Origin: UBA668 sp041918155
GTDB lineage: Bacteria; Actinomycetota; Acidimicrobiia; Acidimicrobiales; Ilumatobacteraceae
Direction of reading: 5' to 3'
DNA: 61,729 nt
NCBI GenBank assembly: GCA_041918155.1
Contig: JAYRWH010000037.1
Coordinates: 1 to 61,729 of the forward strand
Each line of letters opens with the position of its first letter. The stretch's first letter is position 1. The position numbers were made by a program, and so were the translations under genes. The notes beneath the pieces were generated by a model. That model worked only from the letters and a program-made list of their open reading frames with translations. It had not been told where the DNA came from and did not search any database. Of this stretch, positions 16,701 through 23,797 are shown piece by piece.

Positions 16701-18806
16701 ATGGCTGGTGGAGCAGCCGACCTGCACACAGTGACCGAAGTCCGTGCCGCCCTCCTCGGTGACCTTGACGGTGTTCGTGTAGTGACCCGGAGGGGTCGGT
16801 GTGTCGTCTTCGGTGGGGAACAAGAACCCGTCGGCCGTGACGTCGTACGTGATCGTCGGGGCCGACTGGCCGGGGTTGAGGATGCCGGTGTACTGCAGCC
16901 GGATGAGGGTGCCCGAGCCGGGCGTGTTCGGGCTGGTGGGGGTGCAGCCGCCGGCGGGGCTGGTGGAGAGCTCCTCGACCGACCAATCGTTGGCATCCAG
17001 CAATGCACCGTCGGCGCGGATGTTGTCGACCACCAGGTGCGAGCTGAACGGCACACAGTCGATGATCTGGGGATTCTCCAGCACGGCAGTGGCGTCACTG
17101 TTGTTCTCGACCTCGATGCTGTAGGTGATCGTGTCGCCCGGCTCGAGGGTGCCCGGCGCGCTCTTCGTCACCGACGGGTGCGGCTGCGGTCCTTCCAGCC
17201 TCACGTTGGCGCACGCCTTGCCCCGGTTCTGCTCCACCTCGGCCTGCACGCCGGTGAGGGCCGCGCAGTTGGTGAGTGTCTGGGTGGGGGCGCCGCTGAC
17301 AGTGCCGATCAACTGCTGCCCGGAGGCATCCCAGCCGGGGCCGATCTCGGGCGCACCCGGCGGCGAGGTGAACACCCACTTCACGTGGGTGACGCCGGGA
17401 GCTGTGACAATGGTGGCGTTCTGCGCCGAGGACACCTGGCTCCAGGTGGCGCCGCCGTCGGTCGACGTCCAGATCGACGCGGTGACGGTTCCCGCCCACG
17501 TGCCGGTGCGGATCTCGGTGAGTGTGAACCCGGCCGGGAACTCGTCGGTGAGGGTCGCCGTGGAGAACGGCGTGGCCTGGGCATCGCTTCCGTTGTGCGC
17601 CCCGAGGAAGTACGTGACCACATTGTCGGGCGAGGCGTCGTCGACGTAGTAGTTACCGTCGGTGTTCTTCACTGGCGAAAAGCGCGTGACCGGGCCGGTG
17701 AGCGTCAGCGCGGTGGTGGCCGTGCCGATGCCGACATCGCCACCACCAGCGGGGTGGCCGACCGCCGACACGGAGTTCGTCTTCGTTGCGAGGATCACGT
17801 TCGACAGGTCGCCGCCGGCATAGCGATTGGGGAAGTGGCCGACAACCGTGATCTGGAGACAGCCGGTCGCCGGGTTGCGCGGCGGGAGATTGGCCTCGTC
17901 GATCTCCCACACCAGCACGTCGCCCGTGCCCTCGTGCAATGTCGACAGAGGCGGGGGATCTTCGGTGCTCGGAGTTCCTGGGGTCTGGCTGAACACGGTC
18001 GGCGGGGTCGGCAGGGAATCGACCACGAAGCCGACGGGAAGGGTGTCGGTGACCGTGTACGCGGGATGCAGCGCCTTGCCCGCAGCCGGGCAGACGTTGA
18101 TGGTGTAGGTGACCGAGTCGGTGCCGGCGGAATTCAGCAGCACCGACGACGGGCCCGACTTCGACAGTTCGGTCAGGGCCCCGGCGGCGTTGATGTAGCT
18201 CTGCGCCGGGCCGACGGGGCTGTCGTCCTGGTCCGGGCTGCTCGCGGTGGCCGTCACAATCACCATCTGGGGGTCCTGGGTCACTGGAACCAGGCCGGCG
18301 GGCACACGCAACACGAAGTTCAGCGAACCGGTGTCGCCCGTGCACAGCCCGTTGTTCGGGTCGCCGAGGGGCACATTGCAGGCCACGGCCGGCGCGGCGT
18401 TCCACACGACAGCGTTGCCGACCACGCCGACGAGGACCCAGTCGTTCGGGAAAATGGTGCTCGCGCCGACGAACTCCAGCTCATGCAGGTTGTCGTCGTA
18501 GATGTCGACGAAGGTGGGCAATGGCACTGAGATGGACGCGCTGGCGCAATCCGGAAGGATGATGCCACTGCACGAGTAGCTGACGGTGTAGGTGAACTCG
18601 GTGCCCGCGGGAAGCCACGACTCGGGCGTCGTGGCCGGCGACACGGTGATGGCATCGAGCGTCACTCCCTCGGCGACCGCGCTCACGGGCGTCACGGGTC
18701 CGGAGACCACGACGGTCGTGGCCAGCAGTGCGCCCGTCAACAGGGCACGCAACCCCATCCACCTGCGCGTCGGCACGGTCGGTTCAGCACCCATTCGCCC
18801 GCTCAT
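10716..18806 (-). CDS. Giant repeat-built surface protein (DUF11 repeats, SdrD-B-like domain, LPASG C-terminal anchor)
   Basis: 2696 residues from ATG at 18806. The N-terminus has a signal peptide (RRW, then LRALLTGALLATTVVVSG, ending SAVA). Residues ~30-950 contain bacterial-Ig/DUF11-type modules such as VTKSAPGTLEPGDTITYSIE. Around 980-1075 lies an SdrD B-like Cna_B fold (FGNRVWEDYDNDGIQENG). From about 1250 to 2640 there are eight ~170-residue repeats, each beginning YDLAL.K and containing NQG.V.SG, K-RP--NIAEIS-DSA and DxDSTPD. The C-terminus has LPASG, a hydrophobic helix (SWALLLLSAGAFVTVF) and RRRRARR, a sortase-type sorting signal with S in place of T. The acidic Asp-rich loops suggest calcium binding. 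It is predicted to be cell-wall anchored, for adhesion or as an S-layer-like cover. The partner sortase is not in this window. Confidence 0.85.
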   Translation of the reverse strand: MSGRMGAEPTVPTRRWMGLRALLTGALLATTVVVSGPVTPVSAVAEGVTLDAITVSPATTPESWLPAGTEFTYTVSYSCSGIILPDCASASISVPLPTFVDIYDDNLHELEFVGASTIFPNDWVLVGVVGNAVVWNAAPAVACNVPLGDPNNGLCTGDTGSLNFVLRVPAGLVPVTQDPQMVIVTATASSPDQDDSPVGPAQSYINAAGALTELSKSGPSSVLLNSAGTDSVTYTINVCPAAGKALHPAYTVTDTLPVGFVVDSLPTPPTVFSQTPGTPSTEDPPPLSTLHEGTGDVLVWEIDEANLPPRNPATGCLQITVVGHFPNRYAGGDLSNVILATKTNSVSAVGHPAGGGDVGIGTATTALTLTGPVTRFSPVKNTDGNYYVDDASPDNVVTYFLGAHNGSDAQATPFSTATLTDEFPAGFTLTEIRTGTWAGTVTASIWTSTDGGATWSQVSSAQNATIVTAPGVTHVKWVFTSPPGAPEIGPGWDASGQQLIGTVSGAPTQTLTNCAALTGVQAEVEQNRGKACANVRLEGPQPHPSVTKSAPGTLEPGDTITYSIEVENNSDATAVLENPQIIDCVPFSSHLVVDNIRADGALLDANDWSVEELSTSPAGGCTPTSPNTPGSGTLIRLQYTGILNPGQSAPTITYDVTADGFLFPTEDDTPTPPGHYTNTVKVTEEGGTDFGHCVQVGCSTSHTTTVPVGAQLQSEKLVMGALDREFNKAGTTTPGGQVTWKLRVQNVGNVPVYNTQIVDIFSFVGDRGVRVSTLRGSEYAPYLVSPITAGLGWTVEYSTATNPCRSEVLGPSSGCTPPVWGPPNLAALSTYKSIRLTYSGRLGIGEVLDFTYDQVTPVFDPTYDDDPDFPTEGPYDALDNCSIPNSQHPWDPVDLVNFPGDSTLDTSRGQEDAWVDTNADGIQGSDEGGPTCPRASNSFAYGVSLDDNDLGGLLNPGRLGAEPRKGDLHVAAPARLNVFGNRVWEDYDNDGIQENGEVGIANVRVELYDGQNLIDTTFTDANGWYLFEDLPDSTGYFVRFYMPDNRGYVSPRDQSGSDTDQGASNTDNDSDIPRTPSGSNGIGNYYDTTTITLGNNPGSLSENDPTWDAGIWIPHPAIDVKKKVNGLDADTPTGPQIPRGDTVTWTYVLTNTGNSYLKTVTLTDHVNIPSSGQPDPTPQCDWPLSTNPDTDAGVLAIGEKVTCTATGTAIRDQYKNTANVTGVPALNDGTTTIHKEGVPPFVSDTDPAHYFGVEYDLALAKVATPASVQQDGTVTWTVRVINQGNVNSGAFSVTDVIPAGMSFESAAPVPSANPATRTYRWDVAAVDELAPNEYIDIVIVTRVTDMRMRPFRNWAEISSDSAQPLYGTHDFDSTPDTNVGNDDGAGTGSGPSANPNDPFVDITSLANIPDDQRPTDEDDNDLAEVTGDLVYDLALAKITDAPTATAGDNITWRVRVYNQGNVRSGIAQVTDKLPTGLTYLSGTVYTSANAPLVNSSCAVAVDGFIVTCEIANIGAGDYITIVIVTDITNDNLSTAPWRNWAEISADSAQALYDVDDQDSTPDTDTGRNNTIPNDAYVGIDTIEPMYAGGPGNNDRQVDQDDNDDAVVTNSGEYDLALIKTASPTPIAYDGSVTFTITVRNQGNLPSGDYQVTDNVPLGLTPVLPIPGATWSSLNHTITWNVTLSLAASTETTFTYSATISDIKLRPFRNIAEISDDSSELYGLSDIDSTPDTLTTNDGVYPAVGAEAGSGIDNLLIGEAGNDNNDPQDDADIADVNVNVTYDLALVKVVDATSLANNGLYNGTATFTVTVQNQGSVPSNDFVVTDWVPEGLTPVQPIPNSGVWNSGTITWTIANLAPNATTELSYQVHVTDFTKRPYRNVAEISEDSAVDYGVLDVDSTPDTNIANDGNYPAVSADPGTGIDNMNVGEAGIDNGDPQDDADIADLSFPLTYDLALIKVNDGPAVVQYNGTIQFTITVQNQGTVNSNDFTVFDTPPAGLSVLSAGGGTVSGNAVDGYTLTWTISNLAPGASTTRTVTMTIADIKKRPFRNIAEISIDSADDYDAPLIDVFDIDSTPDQVTTNDGPYPPLLDVPVPGAASDNLFISEAGEETDDQPNPTQLDGQDDADIADVGVQVVYDLALAKLASATTIQPDGSVVFTITVANQGTVPSGNFTVTDTLPVGMHATAASNSGNLATPGFVTWSLTGLNPGQSLSVTLTAVIDDIKKRPYKNIAEISTDSAGTYSTVSVTVTDADSAPDSITTNDSRESGTGPDGYGTYEHPTNDVTNTSGAEGPGAGGQDDADVAFVNVQVIYDLALVKTGPVEFDGSAPATFTITVKNQGNVASGAFTVQDGVPAGLTATAAGSGGVISGGGSLVTWALASLAPGATVALTVNAEITDFAKRPWVNVAEITTDGADLYDSTGYESAPNGNVEDADSVPDTNLANDVLVDQTQLPASQLNDRSIDEDDHDVAPINVNIDYDLSLVKSLVDGQSYKKGNDIVFHVLVMNQGNVNSGPITVIDHLPAGLTFVFADQGGLAAAGVVSWKLEDLAPGEIVTLTVTAKMTDTTKTSYINVAEIGGDGADVYDQYVNQVLVDDVEDDDSVPDADPGNDAIVETDDVAADNVPGDEDDEDIAALDMSKVASDNPVPPALPVPEASAILPASGSDPTPITSWALLLLSAGAFVTVFTRRRRARRA
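10900..15047 (-). repeat. Array of eight DUF11-type repeats within the giant surface protein
   Basis: The conserved YDLAL (once YDLSL) boxes lie at about 15047, 14518, 13973, 13470, 12955, 12402, 11873 and 11376, giving a period of about 500-550 bp (165-184 residues). Each unit also carries NQG, a P-x-G-L turn, a 'RP..NxAEI' strand and the Asp-rich DxDSTPD. Neighbouring units differ clearly at the DNA level, so this is an old array and not a recent expansion. Confidence 0.8.
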
Positions 18807-18865
18807 TCTCTGGCTCCCTCCGCACTCACCTCCGGCACTGACCCGGCCACGGTGAGTCGAACTCC

Positions 18866-18895
18866 AGGTTAAGAAGGGCGTCTGGCCGAGGGCAA
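18866..18895 (-). promoter_or_regulatory. Promoter for the giant surface protein gene
   Basis: On the minus strand TTGCCC (18890-18895) and TAACCT (18866-18871) are separated by 18 nt, a good housekeeping-type promoter. It implies a roughly 50-nt leader before ATG at 18806, with an AGGGAG ribosome-binding site. The rest of 18896-18988 holds nothing I can support. Confidence 0.5.
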
Positions 18896-18988
18896 CAGCA
18901 AGTTGTTCAGGTTCTCCGCGACGGTGTCACCGAGTGCGGCGACCCCACCACACAGTGCGCGACCAGGGGTTCTGGCGACGCGAAACGG

Positions 18989-19198
18989 CTACTTGGCGAT
19001 CAACGCGCCGAGCGCAGCGACCGCCACGATCAAGCCGATCGCAGCCATGCCGATGCTCCGGCTGCGCGGTGCTTGTGGAAGATCACCCTCGTTGCGCGGC
19101 CCCGACGGCGGCCGCACGAGGGCCATCACATTGCCCGCAAAGAGCGCTCCGCCGAGCGCGAGCAACAGCCAGACGATGAGGTCTTTGCCGAGGAACAT
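18989..19198 (-). CDS. Small two-helix membrane protein, 69 residues, unknown function
   Basis: ATG at 19198 encodes two hydrophobic helices (LIVWLLLALGGALFAGNVMAL and MAAIGLIVAVAALGALI) flanking a charged, proline-containing cytoplasmic-type loop (RPPSGPRNEGDLPQAPRSRS). This hairpin layout is common in actinobacterial hypothetical membrane proteins. A CAGACT hexamer 6 nt before the start could be a degenerate -10 for a leaderless transcript. It sits downstream of dnaB on the same strand, 33 nt after its stop, so it may also be read from the dnaB transcript. No function can be proposed. Confidence 0.6.
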   Translation of the reverse strand: MFLGKDLIVWLLLALGGALFAGNVMALVRPPSGPRNEGDLPQAPRSRSIGMAAIGLIVAVAALGALIAK

Positions 19199-19231
19199 CC
19201 CGACAGTCTGCCGGGCGCGGGAGGCCTCCGC

Positions 19232-21895
19232 TCAGACGCTGCGCGCCGCATTGCCGAACTTGGTGTACTGGCCGCGAAACACCAGCCGGGCGAGGCCGGT
19301 CGGGCCGGAACGGTGCTTGGCGATGATGAGCTCGGCGCTGGCCTTGTCGGGCGAATCGCGGTTGTAGACCTCGTCGCGGTACAGGAACATCACGACGTCG
19401 GCGTCCTGTTCGAGCGAGCCCGATTCGCGCAGGTCGGCGAGCATCGGGCGCTTGTCCTGGCGGTTCTCCAACGCACGACTGAGCTGGCTGAGGGCGACGA
19501 TCGGCACCTCGAGTTCACGGGCGAGGATCTTCAGGCCACGGCTGATCTCGCTGACCTCCAACTGGCGGTTCTCGGAGTTCGTACCGCCGGACATGAGCTG
19601 GAGGTAGTCGATGAGGATCATCGCCAACCCGCCGTGGCGCGCTTTCAGCCGCCGAGCCTTGGCGCGGATCTCCATCACCGTCACGCGCGGGTTGTCGTCG
19701 AGGAACAGCGGCACTGTGTCGAGCCGGTTGATCGCCTTGCCGATCTTGGTCCAGTCGCTCTCCGCGAGCCGGCCGGTGCGCAGCTTCTGCGACTCCACCT
19801 CGGCCTCGCTGGAGAGCACGCGCTGGGTGAGCTCGGCGTGGCCCATTTCGAGCGAGAACACGAGCACCGGCTTGTGCGTCGTCTTCGCCACATGGGTGGC
19901 GATGCCCAAGCCCAGCGCGGTGTTGTGGACGAACAGGTCGGCGGCCACGAAATTGTGCAGTTCGGGCACCGAGAAGTCGATCACCCGGTCGACCCCGGCG
20001 GGTGTGATGGCGGTGATCCGGTCCCACGTGATGGCCGGCGACGCCCACCAGCGCAGCCGGTCGTCGTCGAGCACGTCCGCCAGGAGGGCGATCGTCTCCC
20101 GGCGCGGCCGCCGCCGATAGGCGTGCCAGTTGTGCGACCGTGGCTTGCCGGCGGCCTCGCTAATAGAGACCCAGGCGCGCTCGCCCTTGGCCTTCAGCAC
20201 GTCGTCCCACACCTCCATCGGAAGCGTGTCGATCGTGTACTGCCCAGCAGGTGCGAAGGCAGCCTTGGCAGCCACTCGAGCGAGCGCTTCGTGCTTGCCG
20301 AGGATGCCGATCTCGCGGCAGAACGTGGCGAGCGACACCCCGTCCATGACCTCGACCTCGAACGCACGACGACGAGTGCCCTTGTAGGCGACCCACCGCG
20401 TGCGCCGCTTCGAACGCACCCCGAAGCGCAGCAGCAGGTGCATCACGTCGAGCGACAACTGTTCACTGACGGTCGCGTACCCGATGCGGGCATACCCCGC
20501 GGCAGCCACCCACGCCGTGCCGTCGGTGGCGAACAGGCGGTGCAGGAACCGGGACACCTGCTCGCGCGGAGCAACGAACACCGCCGCCGGCACTCGCTTG
20601 TCGTGTGCGGAGCATCCCCACGCGCCGTGGCGGCGCAACATCTCCGTCACAGGATTGGGCTTGCCCCCCGTGCGCCCTGACGAGATGCGGTAGGTCGTGG
20701 CCGAGCCGGCAGCGGCGTTGAACACCAAGTCTGTGCCCATTTGGCGTGCCGCAGCACGCGCCACCTCCAGCACCTCCGCGCTGGCCGTGGTGAGAGCGGG
20801 CGTAGCCGCCCCCGGGCCGATCGAACCGTCCCCGAGCAAGAGCGCGAGCAGGTCGATCTCGGCTTCCGACATCACGCGGTCGCCGAACACGGGGATGGTC
20901 GCCGGGGCGGCGAGGTGATCGCCCACCACCAACTGCTCGAGCGGGCGCCAGCCGTGTTGACTGAGCAGTGGGTGCGCCGCCGTGACACGGATGCGGCGGC
21001 CGGCGCGGGTCTCCACCAAGTACACCGGCTTGTGCCCATCATCGAGGAGGTGACTGGCCTCGGTCTCGACCAGCGAGCCGTCGTCAGCGAGCGACAGCAA
21101 GGGCACCGCGTCAGGGCCGAATGCGCCGTCGAACACCTCCGAGGCCGTCAGCACCTCTCCGGTGCGCGGGTTGATGATCGGCGTGTCCCAGGCGACGCAC
21201 TTTCCCATCGCCGGCCGGGCGCCGATGATGTTGAGCGTGCTCGGCTGGAGGCCCGAGAGAATCTCGTCGAGGTCGTTGAAGCCGGTGGCGGTGCCGGTGA
21301 TGGTGTCGCCGCGCTCGAAGGTCTCCTGCAGGCGGTCCATCGCCACCGGCAGGAGGTCGCCGAGGGGCCGGGTGGAGTCGACGACGCGATCTTCGGCAAC
21401 CTCGAACACCTTGGTCTCGGCCTCATCGAGCGCCTTGGTGACGTCGTCGGGCTCCATGTACGCGAGTTCGGTGATCTCGCCGGCGACGCTGATGAGCCGC
21501 CGCAGCAGGGCGGTGTCCTGCACGATCTTGGCGTAGCGCGAGGCGTTGGAGATCGCCGGCGTGGCGTTCTGCAGCTCGAACAGGATCTGCGCGCCGCCGA
21601 TCTCGTCGAGCAGGCCGTTGCGCCGCAACTCGTCGGCGACGGTGACGATGTCGACCGGTTGGCCGGCGGCCATCAGCCCGCGGATAGCGGTGTAGACGTG
21701 CTGGTGCGAGGGCTTGTAGAAGTGCTCGACGTGGAGGCCGAGTTCGGCGACCTGGCCGACAACCTCGCGCGACAACAACAACGCACCGAGCAGGCTCTCT
21801 TCGGCGGCGAGGTTGTGCGGTGGCACGCGCCCTTGGATCTGACGCGGTGCGGATCGATCTCGCCCGCCGTCACGAGAACTGCGTACATCGGACAT
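19232..21895 (-). CDS. dnaB: Replicative DNA helicase DnaB, interrupted by an intein
   Basis: 887-residue precursor from ATG at 21895 (a GTG six codons upstream is possible; AGGTAGGG serves as ribosome-binding site). The N-terminal helical domain (LAAEESLLGALLLS...) and RecA-like C-terminal domain are intact in the exteins, about 461 residues in total, the normal DnaB length. The Walker A loop GARPAMGK is split directly after its lysine (residue 232) by a 426-residue intein, and resumes with TALGLGIATHV. Walker B (MILIDYLQLM), the Q-loop SQLSRALENR and the DLRESG motif follow. DnaB unwinds DNA ahead of the fork; DciA, at 52845, is the likely loader. The helicase should be inactive until splicing. 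The gene follows the rpsF-rplI operon on the same strand, separated by a terminator and DnaA boxes. Confidence 0.93.
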   Translation of the reverse strand: MSDVRSSRDGGRDRSAPRQIQGRVPPHNLAAEESLLGALLLSREVVGQVAELGLHVEHFYKPSHQHVYTAIRGLMAAGQPVDIVTVADELRRNGLLDEIGGAQILFELQNATPAISNASRYAKIVQDTALLRRLISVAGEITELAYMEPDDVTKALDEAETKVFEVAEDRVVDSTRPLGDLLPVAMDRLQETFERGDTITGTATGFNDLDEILSGLQPSTLNIIGARPAMGKCVAWDTPIINPRTGEVLTASEVFDGAFGPDAVPLLSLADDGSLVETEASHLLDDGHKPVYLVETRAGRRIRVTAAHPLLSQHGWRPLEQLVVGDHLAAPATIPVFGDRVMSEAEIDLLALLLGDGSIGPGAATPALTTASAEVLEVARAAARQMGTDLVFNAAAGSATTYRISSGRTGGKPNPVTEMLRRHGAWGCSAHDKRVPAAVFVAPREQVSRFLHRLFATDGTAWVAAAGYARIGYATVSEQLSLDVMHLLLRFGVRSKRRTRWVAYKGTRRRAFEVEVMDGVSLATFCREIGILGKHEALARVAAKAAFAPAGQYTIDTLPMEVWDDVLKAKGERAWVSISEAAGKPRSHNWHAYRRRPRRETIALLADVLDDDRLRWWASPAITWDRITAITPAGVDRVIDFSVPELHNFVAADLFVHNTALGLGIATHVAKTTHKPVLVFSLEMGHAELTQRVLSSEAEVESQKLRTGRLAESDWTKIGKAINRLDTVPLFLDDNPRVTVMEIRAKARRLKARHGGLAMILIDYLQLMSGGTNSENRQLEVSEISRGLKILARELEVPIVALSQLSRALENRQDKRPMLADLRESGSLEQDADVVMFLYRDEVYNRDSPDKASAELIIAKHRSGPTGLARLVFRGQYTKFGNAARSV
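19922..21199 (-). mobile_element. DnaB intein with LAGLIDADG-type homing endonuclease
   Basis: 426 residues from Cys (codon 21197-21199) to Asn (codon 19922-19924), with C-extein Thr. Splicing block A is CVAWDTPIINP, block B is RVTAAHPLLSQHGW (His present), and block G ends NFVAADLFVHN, with penultimate His and terminal Asn. Endonuclease blocks C (LLALLLGDGSIG) and E (FLHRLFATDGTAW) retain their acidic residues, so the endonuclease may still be active. The insertion point is inside the P-loop, immediately after GK, the same place as mycobacterial DnaB inteins. Confidence 0.9.
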
Positions 21896-21922
21896 GGGAT
21901 CCCTACCTTGCACGAGTGACCC

Positions 21923-22036
21923 TGTGGATCGCTAGGGGGGTCAACATTGTGGACAGCCTGTGGACAACTCTCCGAGACCGGCGACAGCACAGCCCCGGTG
22001 GCTACCGACGAGCGGCGACACCGGGGCTGTGGACAA
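21923..22036. promoter_or_regulatory. DnaA-box cluster and terminator in the rplI-dnaB gap
   Basis: Four TGTGGA-type boxes on the + strand: TGTGGATCG (21923), TGTGGACAG (21948), TGTGGACAA (21959) and TGTGGACAA (22028). The two TGTGGACAA boxes are exact reverse complements of the actinobacterial consensus TTGTCCACA. Between them, a 13-bp perfect stem (CACAGCCCCGGTG at 21988-22000, CACCGGGGCTGTG at 22019-22031) should terminate the ribosomal operon. The cluster lies just upstream of dnaB, so DnaA could control dnaB or bind here as a titration or auxiliary site. Confidence 0.65.
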
Positions 22037-22069
22037 CCCTGTGAGGATCGGGACCCGAAGCCCCGAGCA

Positions 22070-22513
22070 CTACTTGGCGACGACCTCGAAGGTGATCGGG
22101 AACTCGACGTCGTGGTGCAGACGGGCGGTGGCCGTATAGGTGCCCACCGTCTTGACGTGATCGATGTGCAGCTTCTTGCGGTCGAGGGCCACGTTGGCCT
22201 GGGTCTCCACGGCACTGGCGACGTCGGCGGCGGTGACCGACCCGAACAGGCGACCTTCGGCGCCGGCCTTCACCGCGATGGTGAAGGTGCGGGCGACGAG
22301 TGCCTTGGCCACCGTCTGGGCGCTCTCCCGATCCTGCGCATCGCGCAGGTCGCGAGCACGGCGCATCGCGCCGGCCTGGGAGACCGCACCCTCGCTGGCC
22401 GGGATGGCGTGCCCGTGGGGCAGCAGGAAGTTGCGGGCATAACCCTCGGCCACCTCGACGATGTCGCCACGCTTGCCGAGACCCTTGCGGTCGGAACGGA
22501 GGATGAGCTTCAT
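22070..22513 (-). CDS. rplI: 50S ribosomal protein bL9
   Basis: 147 residues, the normal length. The N-terminal signature MKLILRSDRKGLGKRGDIVEV and GYARNFLLPHGHAI are canonical, followed by the connecting helix and C-terminal domain (FGSVTAADVA..., ending in a short beta hairpin). It binds 23S rRNA at the L1 stalk base. It is the last gene of rpsF-ssb-rpsR-rplI; its ATG at 22513 is one base downstream of the rpsR stop. The operon ends with the hairpin at 21988-22031. Confidence 0.97.
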   Translation of the reverse strand: MKLILRSDRKGLGKRGDIVEVAEGYARNFLLPHGHAIPASEGAVSQAGAMRRARDLRDAQDRESAQTVAKALVARTFTIAVKAGAEGRLFGSVTAADVASAVETQANVALDRKKLHIDHVKTVGTYTATARLHHDVEFPITFEVVAK

Positions 22514-22514
22514 A

Positions 22515-22940
22515 TCAGACCTCCACCTCGTCCGTGCCGACCTCTTCGTCGACGTCGGTGGTCTCCAACTCGGCAGCCTCGACCTGGCTCTCGCGAACCT
22601 GGTCGTCGCCGCGCTCGCGACGGCCTTCGCCATCGCGGGGCGGGCGCGACGTGCGGGTCTGGGCAACGCGCTTGGTGTAGGGCAACAGAGCCATCTCGCG
22701 GGCGTTCTTGACCGCGTTGGCGATCTCGCGCTGCTGCTGCACCGAGTTGCCCGTCACGCGACGGTTACGGATCTTGGACCGGTCGCTCACGAAGCGGGTG
22801 AGAAGGTTGACGTCCTTGTAATCGACGTACTCGACCTTGTCAGTGACGAGCACGCTCGTCTTCTTCTTGAACTTCTTCGGGTTCGCCCCATCTTTGGGCG
22901 CCCTCGGCTTTGCCTTCTTGTTGTTGTTGTTACTGGCCAT
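22515..22940 (-). CDS. rpsR: 30S ribosomal protein bS18 with extended termini
   Basis: 141 residues, much longer than the usual 75-85. The core runs from about residue 28 to 92: VDYKDVNLLTRFVSDRSKI, then RRVTGNSVQQQREIANAVKNA and ALLPYT. It is preceded by a basic, Asn-rich N-terminal stretch and followed by a ~50-residue charged tail (RDGEGRRERGDDQ... ending TDEVEV) that is acidic and probably disordered. bS18 pairs with bS6 on the 30S platform. In a four-gene operon it follows ssb and lies one base before rplI. Confidence 0.93.
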   Translation of the reverse strand: MASNNNNKKAKPRAPKDGANPKKFKKKTSVLVTDKVEYVDYKDVNLLTRFVSDRSKIRNRRVTGNSVQQQREIANAVKNAREMALLPYTKRVAQTRTSRPPRDGEGRRERGDDQVRESQVEAAELETTDVDEEVGTDEVEV

Positions 22941-22973
22941 AGGTCAATGCTTTCTGCGAAATCTCGAAAGGGA

Positions 22974-23426
22974 TCAGAACGGCTCTTCGTCGCCGTACAC
23001 GGGATCAGGAGCGCGGTTCGCGCTGGCGCCACCGCCGCCACCGGAATTGCCACCACCGGAATTGCCGCCGTCGCGAGCGATCTTCTCGATCTCGGCACGG
23101 GCCCACCGCAAGGACGGGCCGATCTCGTCGGCGATGACCTCGACGATGCTCCGCTTCTCGCCTTCCTTCGTCTCGTACTCGCGCTGCTCGAGGCGGCCGG
23201 TGACGATGATGCGATGGCCCTTGTTGAGCGAGGCGGCGACGTTCTCGGCGAGCGCATCCCAGGCGGTGACGTTGAAGAACGACACCTTCTCCTGCCACTC
23301 ACCGTTCTGCTGGTAGCGGCGGTTGACGGCGATGCCGAAGCTGGCAACACCTTTGCCGCCGGTGGTGAATCGAATCTCGGGATCGCGGGTGAGGTTGCCC
23401 ACGAGGGTGACGGTGCTGTCGGCCAT
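22974..23426 (-). CDS. ssb: Single-stranded DNA-binding protein SSB
   Basis: 150 residues. The OB fold is typical (MADSTVTLVGNLTRDPEIRF..., then WQEKVSFFNVTAWDALAENV and GHRIIVTGRLEQREYE). It has a Gly/Ser-rich flexible linker, and the acidic tip ends GDEEPF, the interaction motif for replication and repair partners. It is co-transcribed with rpsF and rpsR, the standard bacterial arrangement. Confidence 0.96.
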   Translation of the reverse strand: MADSTVTLVGNLTRDPEIRFTTGGKGVASFGIAVNRRYQQNGEWQEKVSFFNVTAWDALAENVAASLNKGHRIIVTGRLEQREYETKEGEKRSIVEVIADEIGPSLRWARAEIEKIARDGGNSGGGNSGGGGGASANRAPDPVYGDEEPF

Positions 23427-23470
23427 GGTGATGGCTCCTTACGGAAGTATTGGCGGGTCGCCGGGGAGGA

Positions 23471-23797
23471 TCAGGCCGCGACCGGGAAGCCGCGGCGGGC
23501 CGCCTCGGCATCAGGGAGACGCAGCAGCTTGTGGCGAACGACGTCGTCGGCGATACGGAGGGAACGCTCGAAGTCGTCGAGGGCGCCACCGGGGGCCAGG
23601 ACGTTCATGACGGCGTAGTAGCCGTACTCCTTCTTGTTGATGGGGTAGGCGAACTGGCGCCGGCCCCACCAATCGGGCTTGCCGTGAACACTGCCGCCGG
23701 CCTTGGCGATGGAGTCGGTGACCGACTTCACCCACGCCTGGGCAGCAGGCTCTTCGAGATCACCGCTGAGGATGATCATGAACTCGTACGCACGCAT
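23471..23797 (-). CDS. rpsF: 30S ribosomal protein bS6
   Basis: 108 residues from ATG at 23797 with GGGAGGTAAC upstream. The sequence MRAYEFMIILSGDLEE..., WWGRRQFAYPINKKEYGYYAV and LRIADDVVRHKLLRL is canonical for bS6. First gene of rpsF-ssb-rpsR-rplI. Its leader (23798-23877) can fold into hairpins and may bind the bS6-bS18 pair for feedback control. Confidence 0.96.
   Translation of the reverse strand: MRAYEFMIILSGDLEEPAAQAWVKSVTDSIAKAGGSVHGKPDWWGRRQFAYPINKKEYGYYAVMNVLAPGGALDDFERSLRIADDVVRHKLLRLPDAEAARRGFPVAA

Noticed and set aside
22019..22036. A riboswitch in the rplI-dnaB gap
   Set aside because: The structure is a plain 13-bp stem with no conserved aptamer core, best read as a terminator.
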